The notes under the pieces: generated by a model
Told to the model about the DNA's origin: nothing
The model's input: only the letters and a program-made list of their open reading frames with translations
The model's database searches: none
Position numbers and translations under genes: made by a program
DNA from: Macrolepiota albuminosa
Taxonomy: Eukaryota > Basidiomycota > Agaricomycetes > Agaricales > Agaricaceae
Direction of reading: 5' to 3'
NCBI GenBank assembly: GCA_027475525.1
Contig: JAMWFC010000087.1
Span: 310,001 to 374,000, forward strand
DNA: 64,000 nucleotides
Shown: in pieces, positions 54,545 through 64,000 of the stretch
How positions within the stretch are numbered: position 1 is the stretch's first letter
Layout: each line of letters opens with the position of its first letter

Positions 54545-56614
54545 TCGTACTCTGGTGAACACACCAGAGTCATCGTCCTATCCCTCACCGTCGTGTAGTA
54601 GTTAATACTGATGCGCTGAAACTCGCGCAACAGATAGTAGGCCTCAGTGCATAGAGACACTGATGTGAACTTGTTCTGCAAAAGCTCATAGAGCTTTCGC
54701 AACTGCTGGGGATTCATCGGGAATCCCCTCAGTACCACACGGTTCAACTCCTTCGAGGTATGGTAATACCTCTCTCCCTTCTCTTCCTTGTGCGTCTTTG
54801 CGGCCAAGGCTTCATCACTCATGAACACCGTATTGGTAAGCCGGGAGTAGTAAAAATGGCGGTCGAGTGCCCCGCCGTAGAACCAATTGGACCGCTCCAC
54901 CGATGTCCCGCTGACAAACACACCGAGGCCATCAGGAATACGGCCTGTGGCCTGCTCCTCCCAGTCTTTATCAACCTTTGCCTGCCGGGCAGCCTCGTGC
55001 TTCCTCTGAGCCTCCCTCTTGCGTTTCTTGTCTAAACGCACTCGGCGTTTAGCGGGGGTTTCTCCTTCCGAGGGGGTCTCATCTGATGACTCCCCATAAT
55101 CACTCCCGTCGCTCGGTTCATTCAGACCAAGCGCAGCCAACGTTAGGAGTCGCCCTTCAACTTCGGCATCCGTCCTCATGTCCTTTATGGGGACCGCGGA
55201 TGCATACACCCTCAGTGGTGCCTCAAACTGCACCACTGCTCCAAACCGCATCACTACTCTGTCTGCTCCTCACGAGACATCTGCTCCAAACTCCACTTCC
55301 AACAGGACCACCTCATCCTGCCGCTTCGCCCCTGACTGCTGGGAGGGCGCATGTGTTGACGAGGACAGTCCTCGTAAACTATTGTCAACCTCCACGAGCT
55401 CATCATGTAACTCGGCCAGACTCGGAGTGAGTTCTCCAGATTTCCGCACCCCAACTTCCGGTACTGCATCACGCTCTCTGAGGCGTTTTGCCTCAGGTTG
55501 CTCCTCCAATGACGACGGACGCTTCTTCATAGCATTCGTGAATGTTTTAATTGTATTGTTGTTACGCTGCTGCAGCATAACAATCTCATCAAGCAGACCC
55601 ATAATCACCACCTGAGCCACCGGATCTGCCAAAAACGCAGATTCCGGTGGCACTTGCTGGCCGGCAGATATGAGGCGTCTCCAGACTGCCTCTGCCTGAG
55701 GGTCCAACACCTCCGATGACGTCCCAATCTCCTTTCCTTTCCCTTTCTCCACGTATGATAAGCGCCGCGGAGATGGTGCACGATGAGGTGACGGAGATGC
55801 TCATCAGGGAGGTGTTTGAGGTCGGGGTTGACCTCGAGTCTGCGTCCTCGCTGACAGTTCATCCAATCTGCGCCCTACTATATCCTGAGGCCCACCTACT
55901 CATGCCCTGGTACTCCTCAGAGGCGATCGCCTCCGGTCTCTTTTATATGTCTCTCGCGGGGGCGGCGTCCTCTCTCGTTGTTGTCAAGGTTGCACCACCT
56001 CGCTCTTTCCCTGCTGTTGACGCCCCACATCGTCGTCCACATCCATGGGTGCTACCTGTGGCGCAGTTAGTGCTTTCTCATCCAAAAGGAGTGTACTTGC
56101 ACTCTGGGTCTGCATCTGCTGCATCGGCATTGGCATACCCCACACAACCTGTCCTCCCATCTGCTGTCCAGGACCAGCTGGCCCTGGGAAGTATGGCATC
56201 TGGAAAAACGGCGGATAAAACTGCGGAGGTTGTCCAAATTGAGCTGGGTTCTGCCCAAACTGGGACACCACTGGATACAACGCCACAGTCGGCGTCGTTA
56301 CAGGCTGCTGAATGTTTTGCTGGGGGTGATCCCCCCCTCCTCCAGAACCCTGTGGGTTCTGAGGCTGCTGCTCACTGGTCGTACGCTGGTAAGGGTACGA
56401 CATGGTAATACGAAAATGTCAACGTGTCGGTGGAAAAAAACACACTAAATTCCCCATCATCAGGTTACATAACCTGATCCAAACGCCAACTCCGCATCAC
56501 AATCCGCATTATCTCATCAGATAGATCAATCTCCATGTTATCTATCCGGAACAACTGTGATCCAATCCGGATCAAACACTCAGTTGATCCAAGCTCCGAC
56601 TGATCCAAGTAACG

Positions 56615-56768
56615 ATACATGAAACTTAGGCACAATCCAACGTGCTTGCAGAGCTGCAGGCAGCTCCAGAACATAGTTCGATGTGCTTGGTATACATGAA
56701 ACTTAGGCACAATCCAACGTGCTTGCAGAGCTGCAGGCAGCTCCAGAACATAGTTCGATGTGCTTGGT
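56615..56768. repeat. 77-bp tandem duplication in C' integrase tail
   Basis: Units start at 56,615 and 56,692. It coincides with the point where C' stops resembling element C, so a wrong join is possible here. Confidence 0.95.
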
Positions 56769-56823
56769 TCCGCGACCAAGACTTTGTATGGTCCAATGAA
56801 TTTTGGACACAACTTCCTCGCCC

Positions 56824-56977
56824 TTCCTTTCGGAAGATTCAAGTTTTCCGTCGACAGATATACTAACGTCCCAGGCATTAGCTCTGGTTCCTCACTCCCT
56901 TTCCTTTCGGAAGATTCAAGTTTTCCGTCGACAGATATACTAACGTCCCAGGCATTAGCTCTGGTTCCTCACTCCGC
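56824..56977. repeat. 77-bp tandem duplication in C' integrase
   Basis: Units start at 56,824 and 56,901 and encode the LMPGTLVYLSTENLNLPKG region twice. Confidence 0.95.
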
Positions 56978-57430
56978 CTATCATTTGCATGGCATGCCTG
57001 TATAACACGTGCGGCAATGATAGCGTCATGTGCATTGGCTAGATTCTCCAATGCTTGCTGTGCAAAGTCCTTCACCCCCTTGTGAACGACTCCGTCCATC
57101 CTTAGTTCGCGCAGCATGGAGGGCATGTACCCTCCATTGAGCTTGAACGGTGCATATTTCGTGGTCTCTGACACACTCGCGTTGATCGCGAACTCGGTTA
57201 GTGGTATCCTATCTACCCAGTCACGTTGGTCCAGTCGGACCACCGTACGAAAGATCTGGGCAACACTTCAATTCACTTGCTCTGTCTGTCCATCCATCTG
57301 TGGATGAAACGATGTGGACATGAGCAACTTAGCCCCCAAGAGCTTGTGAAGTTCTCACCACCAGTGAGACGTAAACTTTGTGTCTCAATCGCTCACGATC
57401 AAACTTGGAAGGCCATGTAGCCTTACAATC

Positions 57431-59303
57431 TCCTTCAAGTAGATCCAGGATAATGCGGATGCAGTAATGGTTGTGTGCACCGGTATCAAGTGCACCATAC
57501 TGGTCATTTGGCAAATAACCACCCAAAGGTAGTTGTAGCCTTTGGACTCAGGGAACGGACCAACAAAGTCCATTCCAATGGAGTCCCACAGCTTTGTTGG
57601 GATGGGCAAGGAGTGCAACTTCCCTGCTGGCTTCTTATTGCTGGTCTTCGACCGCTGGCAGACCTCGCAGGTCTGGCAGAACTGCATCACTTCTTTCTGC
57701 ATCTGAGGCCACCAGTACCATTGCCTCAGGTATTCCAGTGTTTTGTTGGTCCCAAAGTGACCAACAACCTCATGCGCTTGAGTGACGACCTGCGTGATTA
57801 ATGTTCGGTCATGTGGTAAGCACACCACATCGTGCCCTCGAACATTCATTATCCAGACCAGTCCTTTCTCATCCATGCTGAAGCGTGGGTGGGAGTTTGC
57901 GTTCTGCTGGATTTCTGTGTAGAACGCATCATGGCTATAGCCCCTCAGTACCTTCCGTAGGTACTCATTGGTTTGAGGAACAGGAGGGTTACGATACTCT
58001 CCTGTAGGCGATAACGCATCAGCGAGCGTAATGTCATGGCCATACGGTCCACGACTGCTCCCAGTCTTGCCCTGGCATGGCATTGTCGCCTCCTTTGGCT
58101 GAGCCTGCTCTAATTGCTCAGCTTCTATGTCTCGCCCCTCTTGCTGCTCCTGCAGTTGTCGACTGCGTTGCAGCTCAGTTGCTTGCATAGCACAAAGCTC
58201 GACCACATGCTCCTTCACCTCTCTATAGCAGTGGTACGGAAGATCATTGCCCTGTGGATTGATACAAATATCCGCATCGACATAATCATGCGTATCATGG
58301 TGTTCACCAACTCTATCACTCTCAAAATACCTTGAGAGTACCTTGTTTAGTTCGCCTTTGACATATGTGATGTCAAAGTTGTAGCGAGACATATAATCAA
58401 TCCACCAGCATTGCTGGGGGGACAACGTTGCTTGAGTTTTGAAGAACTCAAGTGCTTTATGGTCCGTAATGATGTGGATCTTATATCCCATCAATTTGTC
58501 TTCCCACTTGAGGAGTGCCTCAAGTATCGCCAATGTTTCGAGCTCATGGACCGCATAATTCTGTTGGGCCGAGGTGAACTTCCTCGACATGAACCCAGCT
58601 GGTTGACAATTCTGCCAGGAACTTCCCTGGCCATACATTGCACCTACTCTGGTCTTTGAGGCATCACAGATGAGCCAAATCGGCTCATCACGTCTGGGAT
58701 CTATGGGACAAATGACTGGCGTCTTTGAGCAGATCCTCTTGATCATCTCAAAACAGCATTGGTGTATAGGTCTCCATATGAATGGAGCTCCGTTCTGCGT
58801 GATGGACATCAAAGGTCCAGTATACGCTGTAATATCAGGCAGACAGTTGCCGATATAGTTCACTAGTCCCACAAATCTCTGCACATCGTTATAGTTACAA
58901 GGCACACGCCAGTCGCGTATGCGATCGATTTTGTCCTGGTCAGGGTGAATACCCTGACTGTCAATCTTGTGTCCGAGGCAATCTACTGTCTCAGCATATA
59001 GTTCACATTTCTTCCACTTGAGGTACAGCAGATTAGACCTCAGTCGCTCGAAAATAACACGAAGATGCTCTTCGTGTTCTTTGATTGAATCGGAATATAT
59101 GATATGTCGTCCAAATATATATGGACGAACCTCCCGATAACATCCCGGAAGATGGAGGTCATCAACCTCTGAAACGTTGCAGGAGCATTACAATCTCCTA
59201 TCTGCATGATGTTGCTCACATATGTTCCCTGGAGGTCATCAACCTCTGAAACGTTGCAGGAGCATTACAATCTCCTATCTGCATGATGTTGCTCACATAT
59301 GTT
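57431..59303 (-). pseudogene. C' reverse transcriptase C-terminal part, RNase H and integrase N-terminal half
   Basis: On the minus strand, next to the inserted solo LTR, the frame resumes SNIMQIGDCNAPATFQRLM. The catalytic YLDD is at about 59,118-59,129, followed at once by a short indel (IFIYSDSIKEHE is broken across frames). From 58,905 a long open stretch covers the RT connection (GLVNYIGNCLPDITAYTGPL), RNase H (WLICDASKTRVGAMYGQG, HELETLAILEALLKWEDKLM, HIITDHKALEFF) and the integrase zinc domain (AHEVVGHFGTNKTLEYL...CQTCEVCQRSK). The first core Asp is in SIGMDFVGPFPE. Confidence 0.88.
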
Positions 59304-59306
59304 CCC
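59153..59306. repeat. 77-bp tandem duplication in C' RT
   Basis: Units start at 59,153 and 59,230 and encode the SNIMQIGDCNAPATFQRLMT region twice, next to the solo LTR insertion. Confidence 0.95.
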
Positions 59307-59308
59307 GT

Positions 59309-59826
59309 TGTAAGGGTGACCTCTAGAGGCTGTGGCTCAGTCACACAGCTGGCAGAGGGAGATCCAAAGTGTATTAGAATATATACTGACAATATCAAGG
59401 TAGCTACTCACCTGGCAGAGGGAGATCCAAAGAGAACAAGTCTGGGGATTCCCTATGCCAGGTTGGACGCTTCTGGGGCCTCTGAAGCGTGGGAAACAAC
59501 TGTACAGTACAACAAAACCTTAAAAACTCGAAAATTGACTAACCAAACAAGTGTGCAAACAAGGGAGGAAAACTCTGGACTTTAGAAGTCAGAAAGGCAA
59601 ACTCCGGCTTATCTAAGCAGCCTGGAGCGGTGCTGAAGGGCCCACACTTGTCTGAGTGATAGCTAAAGAACCAGAGCACCTCAAAGGTTGAGAATAGTAC
59701 TAACAGATAGTGTTGAAAAAGTAGTAACAGCAAGATGAGAGAATGATAGAAGAAATAAGGAAGTGAATGAAAGGAGAGTGAAGAAATAAAGAGTGAAAGA
59801 AGAAAGGAATGAGGAGTCCCCTGACA
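59309..59826 (-). mobile_element. Solo LTR, B family (in C' RT)
   Basis: 518 bp, TGTAAGGGTGACC to GTCCCCTGACA, perfect CCCGT duplication (59,304-59,308 and 59,827-59,831). Long version, otherwise close to the LTRs of element B. It splits the C' RT between SSITG and TYVSNIM. Confidence 0.95.
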
Positions 59827-60999
59827 CCCGTGATCGATGAGAACACTGTCTTCGGGATATCAGACAAGCGAATTCTCACTTGCTCATAAGCATCCGTCAG
59901 GTCAATTTTTGACCTGAACTTTGCTCTTGCCACATCGTCTCGAATCACTTCCTGATTCAGAAGTGGCGTCACGTCCTTTACGGTGTTGTCGTTGCATTGG
60001 CGAGCATCCAACGCCGTTCTCAATGTACCATCTTTCTTCGGAATGCACAATAGCAGAGCAGCTTGGGAGGCTGGTTGGGCCTCCCACCAGTGGGCTCTCA
60101 GGTACCGATTGGTCTTGTCTCGGAGCTGCTGCTGCAGCGCCATTGGACATTGTGGCAAATGATATTTATACACCTTATTCTCATCAATAAGGTTGATTTC
60201 ATGATTGACCTCACGCCAAGGAGGTAACTCCTCCTTGGTTCCATTCAGAATATCCCCAAATTCCTGCTGCCACTGTGATCGTAGGTCCGGAATGTCCTCC
60301 TTCATAAAACCACTGGTTTTACCTTTGCCCTTCCGGTCCACATCCTTTTGTGGATGCCTGGACAGCTTTGCTTGTATGGCTGGGTGGCCATACTTCTCTC
60401 TGAGGGCAGTAATCCTCAGCTCACTGTCATCCGGCATGTGCAGTCGCACAGGCACTTCCTTTTTGCTTCTCCGTGACATCACAGACAGTCCATCGAAGAA
60501 TACCTCACTCGGTGGCAATATCTTGTCATCACTAGCCTGACAATATGACTCCTCCTTCAACGTCCATCGTGGTCCATTCCACGCATACATTGATGCCACT
60601 AGCTCATTCCACTCAGCAGGCATTCGTGGATCAAACACCCATTCAAACATGGGATGAGGTACCGGTCGATCCCAGATTGACCGATTCGTATGTGTGGAGG
60701 ATGCCTCATCCTCCATCAGTCCTTGTTCGTCACCCATTACTAAGTCCTCAACCTTCACTCGCGACGACGTCGGCTGGCACTCTGTGCTTGCCGTGTGCTG
60801 AGGCCACTTGTCCTCAGGCTTATCCTGCTTTTCACACTCCATCTTGGGGCTCTCCCCCCTCTTCAGAGTACGTTCGTACTCTACAGCTTCGCTCTCCAGC
60901 ATCAACACAGCAGGACTATCCATTGGCAAGCTCGCACGAGCTTGCTCCTCATCCTCTCCATCCTCTACCACAGGCAGTTTCTTGCCTCCGCCTAGTCAA
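59827..60999 (-). pseudogene. C' linker and reverse transcriptase N-terminal part
   Basis: This continues in frame from the protease after a TGA at 60,996-60,998. It holds an acidic linker (VVEDGEDEEQ, DLVMGDEQGLMEDEA), then INLIDENKVYKYHLPQCP and LLLCIPKKDGTLRTALDARQ (RT fingers), then AKFRSKIDLTDAYEQVRI with the first catalytic Asp (about 59,905). The frame is cut by the solo LTR at 59,826. Confidence 0.87.
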
Positions 61000-61964
61000 T
61001 GTTGCCTGACTAGCACCTTCTTCTCTGTGGCGCGGTGTCGATGGAGATGTCCATCACCATTATCTATGGTCACTTGCACTGCAGGAATGGTGGTGCCATC
61101 CACCACTATCTCATTCTTCGCGAAGTCAAGTACAACCTTGTGCTTCCTCATATACGGCGTGCCTATAATCATGTTGTAACGATCAAAATTCGCCACATCA
61201 AGGTACTCTTTCGTCCTTGATTTTGCACAGGTGATACTCGCCTGCATACCAAACTGTACTGCAGCTCGGCTGCCCACAGTACCCAATTGAAGGAGTAATG
61301 GCTCCTTCAATTCACTCACAGAAATATCATGCACTTGGCAAAACTGAGGTGTCACCCCAGTAGTTGTACTACCTGAATCCCACAATGTCCATGCCTTGTG
61401 GCCATTCACTTCAACGTACAACGCCAGACACTCCTTGTCTTTGCGCTTCAACACCGGCCATACCAGCTTCTCCAGAGCCTTGCAAAGGTGTACTTTATAC
61501 ACCTTCACATTGGCTGCTCCAACTGGTCGGTCTAGTGCGCTGGCCGGGTAGTCTGTCAGAGCTCCCATGAATTCTGAGTCTGACTCGCGGGCGTAATAGT
61601 TGTTGTCGTATACGTCAACCTCAATGTATTCATCATCCGACAACTCCTCTACCACAGAGGCGTTTTCATCCTCTGGTGCATCAGGACTGAGGTTCTCCAC
61701 CTCTTCGTCTTCCACATCAGGTTCATTTCCCGAGTCTATCTCTTCAGCATCTGGGATAGCAGTGTGTGCCGCCCATACATATGCACGTGGCTTAATCATA
61801 GGCCATCCACTGCCCACTGGACATGCATTCACAAAATGCCCAGGCTGGCCACATTTGAAGCACTTATTCACCACAAAAGGGCGAGCTGCTTCAAACTTTG
61901 GTGGCCCAGTCGGTGTTGGCACTTTAGCCTCACCAGCAGTCTGATGTGGCAGAGCACCCTCTCA
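60999..61964 (-). pseudogene. C' CCHC knuckle and retropepsin
   Basis: In frame with gag after a TGA at 61,962-61,964. KCFKCGQPGHFVNACP (about 61,820-61,866) is the gag zinc knuckle. A strongly acidic stretch follows (EEIDSGNEPDVEDEEVENLS). The protease active site is WTLWDSGSTTTGVTPQF (about 61,340-61,390), and RYNMIIGTPYMRKHKVVLDF (about 61,120-61,180) is the usual second half of the fold. Confidence 0.88.
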
Positions 61965-63988
61965 GCGCAGACCCCTCTGAATGTCCTGCGCTGGTGCATC
62001 CCTACGGTCTCCAGGCCAGTTGCTATGGAAGCGTCGTTCCTGCCAAGGTGCTGCTCTTATCACAAACCTCAGGTTTGTATTGCCCACCATTTCTTTTTGA
62101 CGGGCCCAGAAGGTGCCTACCTTCCGAGGCTTGGCCTTATTTGCTGAACAAACCTTTGAGCTATGTAGCCCAAAGTGTCGTGCAATTTTGTGGGCTTGCT
62201 CGTAGCGCAACGCATGTGCTACGAACTCCTCAATGGTATTCACTTCGGGCAATAGCCCGTCATCACAAATGAGAGACTCTCTCATTGCATCAGGTATCCC
62301 ACGCAGGAAGGTATTGATCATTACCCAGTTGTTTGGGTAAATAGACATATTCTGTGCATGGTCTATCAAGGTGTCATAGAAGCCTTGAACATCCAATTGT
62401 TCGGTGTAGGACGTTGCAATGAACGCCTCCTGAGCATCCTGCATGGTAGATGCACTTACAAACCGGTTATACAATTCAAGGATTACATCCTTGAACATCC
62501 ATTGCTGTTGTGCACGATTATAGTGCAAGACATGATGTCGAAACCAGGCCTTGGCCGGTCCGTCTAGGAACTCCAGGAGAACGAATACATGTTCCCGATC
62601 CAGACGATCCCCCCCATACTGGCATGCTGCCAGATGGTTACACACATCCATTGTCCAGTTTTCCAAGTCACTAAACTTGGACTCCCCTCTGTATGGTTGG
62701 ATATGTTTCGACTCCGCCTTACGCAGTTTGATACCTTTGGGAAGGCGCAATGCTACGCCTACCACGTTGTCAATTATGCTACTGAGGTGTTGGTGCATAT
62801 TCTCAGTATACACCTTTGTTGCCTCAGTTATCCCAGGCATTTTATTCCTACCTTCTGCTGGAGGTACTACAGAGAATGCACGTACTGGTCGGTGACCTGT
62901 ATAGTGCACTTTCCCCGCATCATTCCAATGCAGTGGGCTCTCCTGTCCCCCTAGCCCTTCTGTCACCTGTCTTTCAGGGACTCGGCTCGGATCCGCCATG
63001 GGCGGGTCCCCCCTCCTAGTGTCAGGCTGACATGTCCGTTGGACATATTGCCTTCTCATCTCGTCGATGGGCGTTATCCCATCAAATAAAATCCCCTGGT
63101 CATCTATCCAGGAGTGTCCCTGGCGTTTCAGGTCTTGGTTCCGCATGCGCTGATAAGCTACAATAAAATCCCCTGGTCATCTATCCAGGAGTGTCCCTGG
63201 CGTTTCAGGTCTTGGTTCCGCATGCGCTGATAAGCTACCCTCTCCACAAACTTATCAGCCAACGGCACTTGATTTGTCAGTGGAGTATTCTCCACTGATT
63301 CCTGTTTTGGGTGAGGGTGCCTTGTCCCCCCCGTTTCGGGTAGGTTGCTATCTACCACAGGTATGGTAGACACCGATTCAGCCATCGACAGAGGTCTCCT
63401 TAGTTGACCTCTGAATACATTTTGTCTCTGTGCTGCTGCAAACTTTGCAGCGAACTGCTCGTCAGACTCTCCTGCTTGCTGGGGCGCATATATATTGCTC
63501 ATCGCCTCTTCCAGGTGGGGAGACAACTCTGGCTTTGCCACTGAAGGTATACTCGGAATCAAGTTTGCCCCCTCTGGGGTCAAGGCAGCTGATCCTCAAT
63601 TAGCCTTGCGGTACATATATGCTTGGGCTTCCAGCTCAAGAATCTGGACATACAATGTAATGTATTCAACGGTATTCAATTGAGGTACATTATCACCTCT
63701 AGCCTGTATCAACCGTATGTGTTTCAGTACATACAGTCCTAGTCGAGCATGTGTGGTATCCTTCATAATGCTAGGGTATCTTTTCCATAGCATAGCACAC
63801 TGAACCTGAAGGGTGGACTCACTCTGTCCACTCTCCTCATCATCGGAAGTTTCGTCTTCCCAATGTACTGCCAGTGTTCTTTGCTCGGGAATTGTCGTTT
63901 CCTGCGGCACTCCAACTCCCTGCTGACGTTGTGTCAGTGGAGTGGACTCAGTTGGCACTCTCCAACTGCCCGCCTCAGGCCTCGGCAT
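61965..63988 (-). pseudogene. C' gag
   Basis: This is the structural gag of element C'. The frame starts MPRPEAGSWRVPTE at 63,988, close to the window edge, and is interrupted by a TGA at 63,596-63,598 and by a 77-bp duplication (63,085-63,238). The core (about 62,150-62,680) has FSDLENWTMDVCNHLAACQY, FLDGPAKAWFRHHVLHYNRA, YNRFVSASTMQDAQEAFIA and FLRGIPDAMRESLICDDGLL, a typical Gypsy capsid. Gag, protease and RT share one frame after collapsing the duplication, so the family probably makes one gag-pol polyprotein. The 5' LTR lies outside the window. Confidence 0.88.
63085..63238. repeat. 77-bp tandem duplication in C' gag
   Basis: Units start at 63,085 and 63,162 and encode YQRMRNQDLKRQGHSWIDDQ twice. 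Collapsing it brings the two gag segments into the same frame. Confidence 0.95.
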
Positions 63989-64000
63989 CTTCCCCAGGAA

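Larger units (their letters stand above)
53394..56403 (-). pseudogene. C' ORF3: 951-residue extra protein downstream of pol
   Basis: I do not recognise the family. The frame starts MSYPYQRTTSEQ at 56,403 and ends TAA at 53,394. Removing 77 bp at each of two duplications (53,432 and 54,391) leaves 2,856 nt, exactly 952 codons. All eight interrupting stops I could place are TGA. Regions in order: a Pro/Gln/Tyr-rich part (1-140); a basic Arg/Ser/Pro stretch with several TGA where Arg is expected; a segment around LISAGQQVPPESAFLADPVA; a basic likely nuclear signal RRVRLDKKRKREAQRKHEAA; and a long folded-looking C-terminal domain (GALDRHFYYSRLTNTVFMS, YYLLREFQRISINYYTT, MNIVVMPTPDGYL, ACPGLYREAVADYD). 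It is in sense with pol and conserved in element C. Role unknown; accessory or envelope-position protein are options. Confidence 0.7.
56465..57430 (-). pseudogene. C' integrase C-terminal half
   Basis: After LIVSD (second catalytic Asp, about 57,395), the minus frame has TGA, then DTKFTSHWW, TGA, ELHKLLGAKLLMSTSFHPQM, then DGQTEQVN with the third acidic residue, then TGA. Every stop falls where Arg (CGA) would fit. It continues through LTEFAINASVSETTKYAPF and PGTLVYLSTENLNLP to KFIGPYKVLVAEPSTSNYVL and VPKFHV at about 56,630. Two 77-bp duplications lie within. Beyond about 56,620 the sequence no longer matches element C, and the chromodomain seen there is absent. Confidence 0.85.

Noticed and set aside
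55930..55950. TATA-like CATATAAAAG on the minus strand inside C' ORF3 as an internal promoter
   Set aside because: It lies within the continuous ORF3 frame (coding TYKRD in a basic Arg/Ser/Pro region), so a coding explanation is enough.
38728..63598. Reassignment of TGA as a sense codon, suggested by many in-frame TGA and few other stops
   Set aside because: Trp is encoded by TGG, the intact methyltransferase and element B have no internal TGA, and the positions fit CGA decayed at CpG. Old elements also contain TAA and TAG.
1..64000. CRISPR arrays, rRNA, tRNA genes or a mitochondrial segment
   Set aside because: No spacer-repeat arrays, cloverleaf-like sequences or rRNA-like blocks were seen; the regular 77-bp duplications are tandem pairs, not arrays.

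Overview
This window looks like a transposon-dense stretch of a filamentous fungal genome, probably a mushroom-forming basidiomycete. The evidence is the density of Ty3/Gypsy chromovirus-type elements, a LINE carrying RNase H, and one host gene split by ten introns of only 47-58 nt. I recognise a single intact host gene: an O-methyltransferase at 33,230-35,081 on the minus strand. Nearly everything else is retrotransposon, at several stages of decay.

Left part (1-33 kb) is a three-level nest. An old Gypsy copy (element C, + strand, about 1,195-30,860) is interrupted by element A (8,085-25,528, + strand, target duplication GCCAC). Element A is in turn interrupted by element B (13,604-20,049, - strand, target duplication CAAGG). 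B has two apparently identical 456-bp LTRs and open gag and pol frames, so it is young. A and C are full of stops and frameshifts. C also holds a solo LTR of the B family, a truncated Tc1/mariner transposase gene and a 0.9-kb dispersed repeat. A second gag remnant lies at 31.3-33.0 kb.

Middle part (33-49 kb): the O-methyltransferase gene is followed by a decayed 7.9-kb LINE (35,684-43,578) with a poly(A) tail and an imperfect 17-bp target duplication. A solo B-family LTR sits in its ORF1. Then come a solo A-family LTR with target duplication ATGAC and the second copy of the 0.9-kb repeat.

Right part (49-64 kb): a decayed intron-bearing gene (+ strand, 49.1-51.4 kb) lies downstream of, and antisense to, an integrase remnant (- strand, 52.3-53.0 kb). 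After that comes C', a much better preserved relative of element C on the minus strand (53.05-64 kb, running off the window). C' encodes gag-pol plus a large extra ORF downstream of pol.

The main observations are as follows. Both A and B carry primer-binding sites complementary to their own LTR (Tf1-like self-priming). B has a GGGTTTT slippery heptamer at the gag/pol junction. Two elements carry intron-containing cysteine-rich accessory genes antisense to pol, and C/C' carry a 951-codon sense ORF3. The stops I could place in C' are all TGA, as expected if CGA codons decayed at CpG. Sixteen tandem duplications share an exact 77-bp period; these are almost certainly assembly joins, and they break many reading frames in the window.
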